A stretch of DNA of 64,000 nt from Lachnospiraceae bacterium. GTDB lineage: Bacteria > Bacillota > Clostridia > Lachnospirales > Lachnospiraceae. This document shows, piece after piece, positions 8,321-17,430 of the stretch. Every line of letters begins with the position of its first letter. Position 1 is the stretch's first letter. The notes below the pieces were generated by a model, which worked only from the letters and a program-made list of their open reading frames with translations, was not told the origin of the DNA and did no database searches. The translations under genes were made by a program, and so were the position numbers. Where the stretch lies: NCBI GenBank assembly GCA_014804755.1, contig JAAUZE010000017.1, positions 1-64,000 of the forward strand, in the 5' to 3' direction.

Positions 8321-10762
8321 CTATCTTGTTAAGTATTGACCTATCATCGATTGATTCGACTGTTTCAATTCCGACGGCGATCCGGTCATCAGTATGGTAC
8401 CTCCATCACTTCCACTTCCCGGACCAAGCTCAATGATCCAGTCACAATATGATAACACTTGCAAATCGTGTTCAATGACAATGACCGAATTTCCTTCCTC
8501 AACCATCGAATCCAATAATGTGAATAATCGTTCTTTGTCAGGAATGCCCAAACCGGCGGTTGGTTCATCCAGAATATATAATATATGGCCTTTCTTTTTC
8601 TTGAGAAATTGTTTCATTAATTTCAGTCGCTGGCACTCGCCGCCGCTCAGTGTAGAGACAGGCTGTCCGAGTTTCATGTATCCCAATCCGATTTTTTGAA
8701 GCATTTCAAAGCCTTTTCTCAGCTTCTCATGCCCGCAAAAAAAATCCTCCGCTTCCCGGACGGAAAGATCAAGGACATCCGTGATACTCTTCTCCTTATA
8801 TCTCACTTGGAGTACATCCTGTTGATACCTTTTTCCATTACACCGATTACACGTCTCCCTGTATACGAATCCCGCATTCCTTTTTTCAATCACTCCTAAG
8901 CCTTTGCATTTTTCACAAGCCCCTTTGGAATTAAATGAAAAATACGAAGCAGAAACCGCCCTCCCTGCTTTTGATGCCTGCTCAGCATAAAGGCTTCTGA
9001 TCGTGTCCCAAAGATTCAAATAAGTAAGCAGATTAGACCGGCTATTCATCGAAATGGGCTTTTGATCTACTTCAACAAAACCATTCAGGTGCTGTAAACC
9101 GATCACACTCTTCCATGTTTGTTCTACATACTCTTCTTCCTGTTCCAGCATGGCGGAGTCCTCGGCGTTCTCTGTATGCTCTTCTGATTCATCTTTAGCG
9201 GCAGTTCCAAAATAAAACTTTAATATCGGAACTAAGGTTCCGGAAATCAGAGAACTCTTTCCGCTCCCTGAAACCCCCGCAACTCCTATCATTCTGTTAA
9301 GTGGTATTTCTACATCAATATGTCTTAAATTATTCGTTACGATATCATGTAATACAAGCTTTGAAGTAGTTCCATCAATGAGTCGGTCTGTTTTCTTCTT
9401 GAATCTGTCTTCACCCGTCAGATAGTTTGCCAATACGGAATTTTTATTGCATAACATATCCTGATAGGTACCTGAACAGATGATGCGTCCCCCTTCTGCC
9501 CCTGCACCGGGACCTACCTCGATCATATATTCTGACGCTTGTATCATATCCATATCATGTTCAACAACGATCACGCTGTTTTCCGCATTTTTTAATTCAA
9601 ACAACCGGGATATTAATTGCTCTCTCTCGATCTTATGCAGCCCAGAGGTGGGTTCGTCAAAAACATACGTCATGGAATCTGATTTTTGATCCATACGCTG
9701 CATCAAAAAAAGTTTATGTAATTCGCCCCCGCTTAGAGATGGTATTTCCCGAAATAAGGATAAATACCCAAGTCCGAAATCCATCATCTTATCCATTTTA
9801 GAAACTAAGCGCTTCGCTAAATGCATGCCCCCGCTCGAAAATCTTTGTTCTTCTAATGCCTGATTCAAAAGCATTCTCAATTCGCTAACCGGCAATTCCT
9901 GCATCTCACAGATATGTAATCCCATTAATTTCAAACGGCGCCCTGCATCTCCAAGCTTGTACCCCTGACACGCCGGGCATCTTATCTCATTCGCAATATT
10001 GGGAATCAACGTTCCTTTCCGATACGCATTTTCCACCGCCGGTATGACTCCCCAATAAGTACCATAAGCCATTTTCGGATTCTGAAATCCATATAAAAAC
10101 TGGTTGCGCATTTTGCGGTCCAAATCCGAAAAGCTTGTTGTATCGGGATCAAAACCATAGTAATCCGTAAAACGAGTAAGCGATTTTAACAAAAGAGGAA
10201 TCTTAATACGTTTACAAATTTGAAATAGCGATTCTTCCGGGTCCGGTATGATATTTTCCATGTGAATTTCCGTTTTATGCCCTCTCCCCCGGCATTCTAA
10301 GCACATGCCCTCCGGTGAATTAAAAGACAGCTGCCGATCATGTACCATCGTAACAGAAGCGCCGCATATCGGGCATATATTTGCATTTCCGATCATATTT
10401 CCACACGTGGGACAAGGAATCTGACCCTCCAACAAATAAAGTCTCTTTAAGTCATCGAGCATGTTCGTCTTCGTTCCAATAACTGATTTCGGATTCGCTT
10501 GCCGTATCATATCCTGCCTTACTGCAATGACGGGTCCTAACCCGACGATATCATCACATGTATCTTCCTCAAGATTATCAGAGACCATGTCCCGATAACG
10601 AAGATATCTCATGACACTTTTCTGATACAGAATATCATACACAATGGTGGTCTTCCCAGAACCACTTACCCCTGCAACCGTTACGACTTTATTTTTGGGG
10701 ATCTCAATATCAATATTTTTCAAATTATGAAAATGTGCATTTTTTATTATAATCCGATCCAT
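8321..10762 (-). CDS. UvrA-like ABC ATPase (drug-resistance/UvrA2 type)
   Basis: 813 residues, against about 940 for housekeeping UvrA. Walker A GVSGSGKT lies near 30 and again near 497, with two LSGGE signatures. All zinc-type cysteine pairs are present: CPTC/CPIC, CLEC, CPAC, and the C-terminal pair CEKC...CNRC near 620. The shortfall against UvrA falls where the UvrB-binding and insertion domains sit. This suggests a self-standing DNA-scanning ATPase as in UvrA2/DrrC proteins. First gene of the leftward operon with the serine hydrolase and the second UvrA-like gene. Confidence 0.85.
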   Translation of the reverse strand: MDRIIIKNAHFHNLKNIDIEIPKNKVVTVAGVSGSGKTTIVYDILYQKSVMRYLRYRDMVSDNLEEDTCDDIVGLGPVIAVRQDMIRQANPKSVIGTKTNMLDDLKRLYLLEGQIPCPTCGNMIGNANICPICGASVTMVHDRQLSFNSPEGMCLECRGRGHKTEIHMENIIPDPEESLFQICKRIKIPLLLKSLTRFTDYYGFDPDTTSFSDLDRKMRNQFLYGFQNPKMAYGTYWGVIPAVENAYRKGTLIPNIANEIRCPACQGYKLGDAGRRLKLMGLHICEMQELPVSELRMLLNQALEEQRFSSGGMHLAKRLVSKMDKMMDFGLGYLSLFREIPSLSGGELHKLFLMQRMDQKSDSMTYVFDEPTSGLHKIEREQLISRLFELKNAENSVIVVEHDMDMIQASEYMIEVGPGAGAEGGRIICSGTYQDMLCNKNSVLANYLTGEDRFKKKTDRLIDGTTSKLVLHDIVTNNLRHIDVEIPLNRMIGVAGVSGSGKSSLISGTLVPILKFYFGTAAKDESEEHTENAEDSAMLEQEEEYVEQTWKSVIGLQHLNGFVEVDQKPISMNSRSNLLTYLNLWDTIRSLYAEQASKAGRAVSASYFSFNSKGACEKCKGLGVIEKRNAGFVYRETCNRCNGKRYQQDVLQVRYKEKSITDVLDLSVREAEDFFCGHEKLRKGFEMLQKIGLGYMKLGQPVSTLSGGECQRLKLMKQFLKKKKGHILYILDEPTAGLGIPDKERLFTLLDSMVEEGNSVIVIEHDLQVLSYCDWIIELGPGSGSDGGTILMTGSPSELKQSNQSMIGQYLTR

Positions 10763-10898
10763 AGTGTCTTTTATGATCCCTTTCTATATCTACCAATTCT
10801 TTTATTAGATTATAAGCGATTCCATTTAGAATCTCAAGATTTCTGTCTCTTATCAGCCTGTTTTCCATGCCGTACAATATAGAACGATCGGTGCTCAT
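10725..10898 (-). CDS. Possible 57-residue small protein upstream of the UvrA-like operon
   Basis: An open frame of 57 codons from an ATG at 10898 overlaps the start of the 813-residue UvrA-like gene by 38 bases. It is charged and helical in character (IRDRNLEILNGIAYNLIKEL) with no recognised domain. The ATG lies inside an inverted-repeat arm and has only a weak ribosome site. It could be a small regulatory or leader ORF, or simply open sequence. Confidence 0.3.
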   Translation of the reverse strand: MSTDRSILYGMENRLIRDRNLEILNGIAYNLIKELVDIERDHKRHYGSDYNKKCTFS

Positions 10899-10926
10899 GT
10901 TCTTTACAGAAATGAATATGAGCACC
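10890..10926. promoter_or_regulatory. Inverted repeat between divergent operons, candidate operator
   Basis: GGTGCTCAT at 10890-10898 and ATGAGCACC at 10918-10926 form a perfect 9-bp inverted repeat with 19 bases between. It lies in the divergent region between the UvrA-like operon and the kinase/methyltransferase operon. A TATAAT at 10947-10952 lies just downstream on the plus strand, so a bound protein would cover the expected -35 area. The regulator is unknown. Confidence 0.45.
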
Positions 10927-11011
10927 ACTAAGCAGAAATCATCTGTTATAATAAAACAAATATGCAAGTCCCAGAAAGATTATTGCAACAGGAAAGGTGA
11001 GATATCAGAAA

Positions 11012-11908
11012 ATGAAAGAGATGATCGAACAAATTTTGCCCTTATGGGAAATAGAGAACAAACAATTAGAACAAATATATCCCTCAGCATGGGAAGTAAA
11101 TCATTCTTATGTCATAAAAATGTATGAGGACAAAAAACAGTTAGAAAGAAATATCAAAATATCGGAAATATTATCGGATTGCGATATTCCGGTCGCAAAG
11201 ATCGTTCTTACAAAAACAGGCGAAAAGTATGCTGCGTATCAAAGCAATTATTTCCTCCTGTCAAAAAAATTACGTGGAAATAATATTTCCGATCTAAAAG
11301 ACAAAGCCATGGCTTGGAAAATGGGCTGTGCCATTGCACAGCTGCATACGGCATTTATGAAATGCGAAAAAGAATTGGATTTTTGGGATAACAGTCTGTT
11401 AAAAGAGATGAAAGGATGGATACGGGAAATTTTAGCAAATAATGAATGGAAGATCGTAAAAGAAAAAGAATATTCAAAAACAGTGGATTTGTTAGAAAGC
11501 GCATATGATTTCCTGCCGAAACAATTAATTCATAGAGATGTTCATTTTGGCAATTTCTTATTTTTTGAAGGCAATTTGTCCGGATATATTGATTTCGATT
11601 TGAGCCAAAGAAATATCAGAATCTTTGATATTTGCTATTTTTTAACCGGACTGTTAGCCGAAGAAACGGAGGACTCCTTTACTAAAATCGAGTGGATTGA
11701 AAACGTCAGATCCGTGATTGCAGGTTACGAAAGCATCCTTCCTCTTTCTGAAAAAGAAAAAACCGCAATCCCCTGCGTGATGGAATGTATCGAAATTTTA
11801 TTTGTCGCGTATTTCATCAGCATGAACGACACAAAACACGCAAATGATGCATATGATATATTCCGTTTTGTCCAAAATTGCGAAAGTGATATTCAGCGCG
11901 CAATATGA
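11012..11908 (+). CDS. Aminoglycoside phosphotransferase-fold kinase (APH/choline kinase family)
   Basis: 298 residues. The Brenner catalytic motif HRDVHFGNF near residue 175 and the metal-binding IDFD motif shortly after define an APH-type small-molecule kinase. The substrate cannot be read from sequence and may be an antibiotic, a sugar or choline. The ATG at 11012 is chosen with AGGTGAG upstream; a GTG at 10997 is too close to its site. It overlaps the following methyltransferase gene by 4 bases (ATGA). Divergent from the UvrA-like operon. Confidence 0.8.
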   Translation: MKEMIEQILPLWEIENKQLEQIYPSAWEVNHSYVIKMYEDKKQLERNIKISEILSDCDIPVAKIVLTKTGEKYAAYQSNYFLLSKKLRGNNISDLKDKAMAWKMGCAIAQLHTAFMKCEKELDFWDNSLLKEMKGWIREILANNEWKIVKEKEYSKTVDLLESAYDFLPKQLIHRDVHFGNFLFFEGNLSGYIDFDLSQRNIRIFDICYFLTGLLAEETEDSFTKIEWIENVRSVIAGYESILPLSEKEKTAIPCVMECIEILFVAYFISMNDTKHANDAYDIFRFVQNCESDIQRAI

Positions 11909-12555
11909 TAGAGTGTACGATCAATGGAATCTGTCTTAAAATGCATACCGAAGGCTCCTTATTTTCGCCTAATTTTGTTGACAAAGGAACCTTAACGATG
12001 TTGTCAAAAGTAGAATTTCAACCGGGACAAAAAATATTGGATTTAGGCTGCGGATATGGCGTGATCGGAATCTATGCCGCACATTTTTCAGGAGCAGAGA
12101 ATGTTACAATGGTTGATAGTAATCCCATTGCAATTGAATCGGCAAAAAAGAATGCCATCTATCATGATCTGGAAGCTATCCATATATTTCAAAGCGATGG
12201 ACTGAACAATATTATGGAACGTGATTTTGATCTGATCTTATCAAATCCACCATATCATGCAGACTTTCATGTGCCCAAAAATTTCATTGAAAGCGGCTTT
12301 CATCATTTGAAGTATGGCGGCAGTATGGTTATGGTCACGAAAAGGTATCAATGGTATAAGAATAAGCTGCAATCTGTATTTGGCGGTGTTAAAGTAATAG
12401 AGGAAAATGGCTATTATATTTTTATTTCAGAGAAAAGAGGCATTCATAAGACAAGAACGAAAAATAAACGAAAACTCTCAAAGAAATTGCAGCGCAAATA
12501 TGACCGATTTTATAAACAAAAAATGACTGGTACACCGTTCTTTTACGGAATATGA
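11905..12555 (+). CDS. Class I SAM-dependent methyltransferase (RsmC/TrmN-like)
   Basis: 216 residues. The SAM-binding motif LDLGCGYGVIG lies near residues 46-57 and the NPPYH catalytic motif near 112. NPPY/F is the signature of methyltransferases acting on exocyclic amines in RNA or proteins. The basic C-terminal tail (KRKLSKKLQRKYDRF) suggests nucleic acid binding. It is translationally coupled to the APH-like kinase. A ribosomal RNA target, and hence antibiotic resistance, is plausible from context but unproven. Confidence 0.78.
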   Translation: MIECTINGICLKMHTEGSLFSPNFVDKGTLTMLSKVEFQPGQKILDLGCGYGVIGIYAAHFSGAENVTMVDSNPIAIESAKKNAIYHDLEAIHIFQSDGLNNIMERDFDLILSNPPYHADFHVPKNFIESGFHHLKYGGSMVMVTKRYQWYKNKLQSVFGGVKVIEENGYYIFISEKRGIHKTRTKNKRKLSKKLQRKYDRFYKQKMTGTPFFYGI

Positions 12556-12607
12556 AAAAGTGTCCTTTCAGCTCCCAAAACATTCCCCAGACTAAAAGGA
12601 CACTTTT
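12555..12607. terminator. Bidirectional rho-independent terminator
   Basis: A perfect 13-bp stem, AAAAGTGTCCTTT paired with AAAGGACACTTTT, with A-run and T-run ends. It lies between the convergent methyltransferase gene and the aerolysin-like gene and can serve both. Confidence 0.75.
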
Positions 12608-12630
12608 GCCGCCTTCCGGTTATTGATTCA

Positions 12631-14811
12631 TTATTCTGTCACATGGACTTCGATCCACTCTGAGCAAAGCGTTTCATATTTAGCCCTGATACGATAGGTT
12701 CCGACTGCTGTAACTTCCATATTGTTGCAGTAAATCGTAATGCCGTTTCCGCGGTCCGGATCTGCTTCCCAGACTACCGGAACAACAATCTCTGTGTTCT
12801 TTTCATCATATACATGAACATTCAGCGTGTTCAAGGTCTCAAGATTTGTAGCCGTGTTGTTTTTGACATTGACGTTTCCGGTTGACACGATCGTTCCCTG
12901 AAGCTCTGTATCATGTATGACAATTTCGATAAATACCGTCTTAATACTCTCATTTGTAGCAGGAATGCCGTTTTTATCCTTATAATAATTTTCAGGAATC
13001 ATATATTTTGCATAAACGGTACCTGCTGCATTCCCCCGAATATAAGGGACATCGGTAAGCGGCTGTGTGTAAATACCCGCCAGCGATTTATCCGGTAAGG
13101 GCTTACCCTCTTCGTCTACCAGTATCCAGCTTCCTTTCTTGGTGTCGAAGCCATAAAAGGGAACATTTTCCGTATCATAACCTGCCACGATCCAGTTGTC
13201 CGGATACAAAACATCACCAATTCCCACATCATACTTTCTGTTTCCGGTAGTTGCTTCCAAAGCAGCAAGCGGATATAACGGCACGGGATTCTCTATTGTG
13301 GTCTGCAGATTTTTTGCGTTTTCTGTCAATGTCCCGCCTGTCGGTGACATCGGCCTTTTCTCTGCCAGCCATTTTATCAATTCCTCCGGTGCCTGTGTCG
13401 CTACTACGTTTCCGTCCTTGTCTTTACATGCTGTAGAAGCTGCAGGCTGACCTTTTATTGTTTCCCAATCCAGATGATCCTTCAGAATCTTATCGTTATC
13501 ATTTTTTAATATTGTGATCCCGTGCTGCTTTTCATATCCGGATACTTCTTTGGATTGCGTATATCTCATATACAGGTTTTCTGAGCCATCCTCACCTGCA
13601 TAGCCTGCATCCGAGGGCTGAAACATTGTGATGAAAGAACGCTGCTCATATCCCGCGGTATTAAATGACTGTACCGCTGCATTGTCATCATAGCAGGTAC
13701 CGCACATGGAAAATACTGCCACATCAAACTGCACCATGACCGGGCAGTCATATTCCAATTTCATAGTCGCACCCGTGCTTTTCTGTTTTACCACGATTGT
13801 TGTATGAGGCGGAATCGTTACGCTGACACTGGAACTGTTGGACTTCGTCTTGGATACAGATTTTTCTTCCCCATAGGCCGTGCCGATCACTTGCCCCGCC
13901 GTAAACTGCATTTCTGTTTCTAAACCGAAGTTAGGCAAAATATTGTCTATCTTAAAAGTTACGCCTATCATTTCTGTAAAGTTATATTCTTCTGAGTTTG
14001 TGATCGAATTGGATTCCGAGACTTCTTCTTCCTCGGTCATCGTCACTGTTTTACTCGTTTCTGCGGCGGTGTTATTATCTGTCTGATACAAAATCGATGG
14101 CTCGCCGCTCGTATTTATGTATTCAAATCCCGGAATAGGACCCTTTTGAATTGCTTCTTTTATCGAAAGATCTCCGATTGCCGTATTATAATGCGTCCCA
14201 TCCGATACTACTTTAAGCCTGAAATTGTAAAAGGCAAGGCCAAACGCGTTGTAACCGTATTGAGGAGTGCCCCCATATCGATCGCAGTGAGCTGCTACTG
14301 TATAAAATACGGTCTGCTTTGTTGTATTGTCATGAAGCGGCTGCACACCACACTGTTTGATAAAATCCTTTGCTTTTAGCTTTCGGCCGATCAGTTTCTC
14401 TACCAGCTCAGCCGCCTTAAACTCCGCATCACTCAATGTAGAGCCAAGCAATAACCCGGTGCTCATATGGGGGTCATTGTCTACTCCCTTTGTCTTATCA
14501 TATTTATTAAGGAGACAGTCAATCAGATCCATGTAATTGGGGTTTTGTCCCCAATTCTTTTCCCATGATTTTTTACTGTGGTTCCACCAGCTATCAGGCT
14601 CGCTTTGGAATATCTGATAAGCGAGCTGTGCCCACTGAAGCAGCAAACCCTGATTCTGAAGCGCATTCTGCAGAAAAATCTCTTTGTTCTCCGTATCCCT
14701 CCTTTCATCGGGAACATCCTTGTAAATGTCATAGCATTCTCTCTCCGGCAAACTTCCTGTCGCAGGCAGCTTTACCGGTTTTACCGGACCATAGCATTCA
14801 TAGTTACTCAT
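12631..14811 (-). CDS. Aerolysin-like (ETX/MTX2-type) beta-pore-forming protein with C-terminal Ig-like domain
   Basis: 726 residues. Residues about 250-370 show the hallmarks of the aerolysin pore-forming module: a Ser/Thr/Glu-rich alternating strand (TSKTVTMTEEEEVSESNSI), an amphipathic FGLETEMQFTAGQVIGTAY segment, a Ser-rich strand, and SVTIPPHTTIVV, the core seen in epsilon toxin and MTX2. Residues 1-240 are an unrecognised Trp/Tyr-rich N-terminal domain; 640-726 look like an Ig-like domain ending TYRIRAKY...WIEVHVTE. There is no signal peptide or anchor, so release by lysis, for instance of the sporulating mother cell, or an intracellular role must be considered. Monocistronic; AAAGGATGG precedes the ATG. 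Confidence 0.7.
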   Translation of the reverse strand: MSNYECYGPVKPVKLPATGSLPERECYDIYKDVPDERRDTENKEIFLQNALQNQGLLLQWAQLAYQIFQSEPDSWWNHSKKSWEKNWGQNPNYMDLIDCLLNKYDKTKGVDNDPHMSTGLLLGSTLSDAEFKAAELVEKLIGRKLKAKDFIKQCGVQPLHDNTTKQTVFYTVAAHCDRYGGTPQYGYNAFGLAFYNFRLKVVSDGTHYNTAIGDLSIKEAIQKGPIPGFEYINTSGEPSILYQTDNNTAAETSKTVTMTEEEEVSESNSITNSEEYNFTEMIGVTFKIDNILPNFGLETEMQFTAGQVIGTAYGEEKSVSKTKSNSSSVSVTIPPHTTIVVKQKSTGATMKLEYDCPVMVQFDVAVFSMCGTCYDDNAAVQSFNTAGYEQRSFITMFQPSDAGYAGEDGSENLYMRYTQSKEVSGYEKQHGITILKNDNDKILKDHLDWETIKGQPAASTACKDKDGNVVATQAPEELIKWLAEKRPMSPTGGTLTENAKNLQTTIENPVPLYPLAALEATTGNRKYDVGIGDVLYPDNWIVAGYDTENVPFYGFDTKKGSWILVDEEGKPLPDKSLAGIYTQPLTDVPYIRGNAAGTVYAKYMIPENYYKDKNGIPATNESIKTVFIEIVIHDTELQGTIVSTGNVNVKNNTATNLETLNTLNVHVYDEKNTEIVVPVVWEADPDRGNGITIYCNNMEVTAVGTYRIRAKYETLCSEWIEVHVTE

Positions 14812-14938
14812 ACCAATACCATCCTTTCTTTTTTTGTTTTCCTATAAATGAGATAGGAGAGTACATTTCTCTCGATTCATCATACGAGACCTTGTCCCAG
14901 ATTATTCACTATTATTTGAAATTGTTCCTCTGAAAGTA

Positions 14939-14970
14939 CAAAAAAGTCCTCCGCCTTACGGCGAGGGACT
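14939..14970 (-). terminator. Rho-independent terminator, minus strand
   Basis: An 11-bp imperfect stem (14945-14955 with 14960-14970, loop TTAC) is followed on the minus strand by six T. It lies downstream of the truncated membrane-protein remnant at 15035 and upstream of the aerolysin-like gene, insulating the latter. Confidence 0.7.
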
Positions 14971-15034
14971 CTACGTTCAACCCAACTTTCCAAATAATAT
15001 TCTATGTTGCTATTACATAATGTATGAATCAATC

Positions 15035-15199
15035 TCAGAAGGCGATTGCCTTGCGTTGTGTTTTATTTTTCAAAAATAATGTTACTCCCAGTGCAAACGA
15101 TAGCCCGCCAAGCACAATAAAAAAGCTCCACAACAGATTCCAATACGGCGCATTGATATCGTACACAACTTGAGATTTTAAAGAAAAGAATAGATATCG
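15035..15199 (-). pseudogene. C-terminal remnant of a membrane protein
   Basis: An open stretch on the minus strand ends at 15035 and reads VVYDINAPYWNLLWSFFIV, then a glycine-rich hydrophobic helix and a basic tail KNKTQRKAIAF. This looks like the last transmembrane helix of a transporter permease or similar protein. There is no start codon with a ribosome site; the frame is cut off by the divergent gene at 15256. The terminator at 14939-14970 was probably its own. Confidence 0.45.
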
Positions 15200-15255
15200 C
15201 TTTTTGTTTATGATATTATCTAATGGAAAAATATCATAAATCGAAAGGAACCATT

Positions 15256-15819
15256 ATGTCGAAGATCGCTGTTTACTTTCCGGGTATCGGATACCATTGC
15301 GACAAACCCCTTCTATATTATAGCCGAAATATCGCCTGTGAACTGGGGTATCAGAATTACAGAAATGTAAGCTACACATATAAATCCGGAAATATCCGCG
15401 GTAATGAAGAGAAAATGAAAGAAGCATTTGAAGCACTGTTTTCGCAGACTGAGGCTGAACTTGCGGACATGGACTGGTCTGAATTTGATGATGCGCTTTT
15501 TATATCAAAAAGTATCGGAACGATCATTGCAACATCGTATGCGGCGAAATATGGATTAAAACATGCAAGGCATGTTCTGTATACGCCCTTAGCACAGACT
15601 TTCCTCTCTGCACCAAATAATGCAATCGGTTTTATCGGCACGGCGGACCCTTGGAGCGACACGAATGAGATTATCCGGCTTTCAAAAGCAAATCATATTC
15701 CGCTGACTGTATATGAGAACTGCAATCATTCTCTTGAATGCAATGATACGCTGAAAAACCTTGAGAACTTAAGGGATATCATGCAAAGGACAATGGATTT
15801 CTGCAAGAGGACAACCTAA
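15256..15819 (+). CDS. Alpha/beta-hydrolase-like protein
   Basis: 187 residues from the ATG at 15256, preceded by AAAGGAA; an ATG at 15223 lacks a site. The pattern fits a short alpha/beta hydrolase: an N-terminal strand KIAVYFPGIGYH, a nucleophile-elbow-like FISKSIGTIIAT, a late FIGTADPW strand with acid, and NCNHSLE near the end with a candidate catalytic His. The nucleophile context SKSIG resembles the G-x-S-x-G elbow loosely. Probably a cytoplasmic esterase or hydrolase of unknown substrate. Confidence 0.55.
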   Translation: MSKIAVYFPGIGYHCDKPLLYYSRNIACELGYQNYRNVSYTYKSGNIRGNEEKMKEAFEALFSQTEAELADMDWSEFDDALFISKSIGTIIATSYAAKYGLKHARHVLYTPLAQTFLSAPNNAIGFIGTADPWSDTNEIIRLSKANHIPLTVYENCNHSLECNDTLKNLENLRDIMQRTMDFCKRTT

Positions 15820-15849
15820 ACCGGAAGAAGCAGTAATTGGAGAATTACC

Positions 15850-16881
15850 GTGAACAAAAGATCATTTATTTTTACCGTTTTATTCTTTATAGTTGTTATG
15901 GCAATTGCTGTCATATGCGCGAAAAGCGTCCGCAAAAAGGATGACGGTTATGTAACGACTCATATCGAACAACATGTTTTTTCTGAGCTTACAGATGAGT
16001 CCTCTCTGGCAGCAGCCATGCAGGAAGAGGTCAGGCTCAATTCGTATTCCGATCTGAGTGTTCCCACTTACCTTACCAAGATTGCGGATACCTATTTTAT
16101 TGTGGATTGTTATCATGATCAGGTCATCTATCATGATAATCTGGCGGATCCGCTCTATCAGTGGAGCGTTATGACGGATGAGATTGACAAAGGTCATACA
16201 CTTGCCAGTGACGGCATTGTGTATCTGATTGATGACACAGAGAATAACCGGATTTTAGTTTTTGAGAAAAGAGACGGCCGGTTTCTGCATACACAGACTT
16301 TTTCCGATATTGGGAACAGACCTCACTATATTGTTTATGATGAAAAAACAGATATTTTTTACGCATGGAGTTCTATGAGCGGAGAAATGTACCTTTTTCG
16401 CCATGATTCTGACAATACTCATATGTATTTGAGTGATATCTATAAAATAGATGCACTGGATCATGTGTATGTCCGCTCCTTTACGATTCAAGACGACATC
16501 ATTTATTTTGTATCCGGCAGTTCCAGCATTCTCACGGCGGATCTGGATACATTTGAGATTCTGGACACCTATCCTGTACCGGATACGATGGCGGGTATGA
16601 TACAACTTACTCCCATTCAAGATTATTTCTATATCACAATTTCCACTGATATTGCCGGAAATCAGGATTATGCGACAATGATCCGCACCTCCGATTTATC
16701 CGGTCTGATAGAGGGAGATTATGAAGATATCTATGAATTTTTCATTGGAGGCGGAACACCATACTACATTACCTATATAGATGATGCATGGTATATGACA
16801 GAACACAGACTTCCGGGCCATTCTATCTGGCGGTTTCAGATTGTGGATAATGCGATTACAGCGGTGGAGACCGTCTACTGA
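15850..16881 (+). CDS. Membrane-anchored beta-propeller-like protein of unknown function
   Basis: 343 residues starting at a GTG with TTGGAGAA upstream. Residues 5-24 form one transmembrane helix (signal anchor). The rest, facing outside, has repeated four-strand-like units (VYLIDDTENNRILVFEK, DIIYFVSGSSSILTADL) resembling a beta-propeller. No catalytic motif recognised. It lies 30 bp after the hydrolase-like gene and is probably co-transcribed. Confidence 0.55.
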   Translation: MNKRSFIFTVLFFIVVMAIAVICAKSVRKKDDGYVTTHIEQHVFSELTDESSLAAAMQEEVRLNSYSDLSVPTYLTKIADTYFIVDCYHDQVIYHDNLADPLYQWSVMTDEIDKGHTLASDGIVYLIDDTENNRILVFEKRDGRFLHTQTFSDIGNRPHYIVYDEKTDIFYAWSSMSGEMYLFRHDSDNTHMYLSDIYKIDALDHVYVRSFTIQDDIIYFVSGSSSILTADLDTFEILDTYPVPDTMAGMIQLTPIQDYFYITISTDIAGNQDYATMIRTSDLSGLIEGDYEDIYEFFIGGGTPYYITYIDDAWYMTEHRLPGHSIWRFQIVDNAITAVETVY

Positions 16882-16923
16882 TTAAACACCGCATCTCTCC
16901 TACAAATTCACAATTTACGGATT

Positions 16924-17376
16924 TCAAGTTAATACCTTCTGGTATGTATAACCGACTCTTTTTTGACCATCTGCCGTTGTACATGGTCCAATTTCCATAA
17001 GAAGATACCCGGAAGATGAATATAGCATCTGCGCAATGTGATTATCTTCGGTTGTATGAATAACAACTCTCTTAAGTCCTTTTTCTTTAGCCAGACTTTC
17101 TACGGTTGATAAAACAAATTTCCCTATTCCCTGATGATGATAAATAGGCTTAACCTGTAACATACCCAACTCCAATGAATCATCCGCATTGTAATCTACT
17201 CTGAACCACGCAACCGGATTCTCTGAATAAACGATATAGTATGCCGAGTTTGTATCTGAAAGAAGCTTCCTCCAAACTTCATTGCTTCGATTATTGCCAT
17301 GTAGCGCCTCTATATTTTGATTATAAACCTCCATGATAAAGGGTAAATCTTTTTCTGCCGCAACTGTATACTTCAT
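16924..17376 (-). CDS. GNAT family N-acetyltransferase
   Basis: 150 residues from the ATG at 17376, with GGGAG 9 bases upstream. The acetyl-CoA motif YHHQGIGKFVL lies near residues 78-88, followed by a KRVVIHT strand and a MLYSSSGYLL segment as in typical GNAT motif B. Substrate unknown. It follows the SatA-like GNAT gene in the same direction. Confidence 0.75.
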   Translation of the reverse strand: MKYTVAAEKDLPFIMEVYNQNIEALHGNNRSNEVWRKLLSDTNSAYYIVYSENPVAWFRVDYNADDSLELGMLQVKPIYHHQGIGKFVLSTVESLAKEKGLKRVVIHTTEDNHIAQMLYSSSGYLLMEIGPCTTADGQKRVGYTYQKVLT

Positions 17377-17430
17377 TGATAATGCTCCCAAATATATTTC
17401 GATTTGTCTTAGTCGTAATAATTTTATTTT

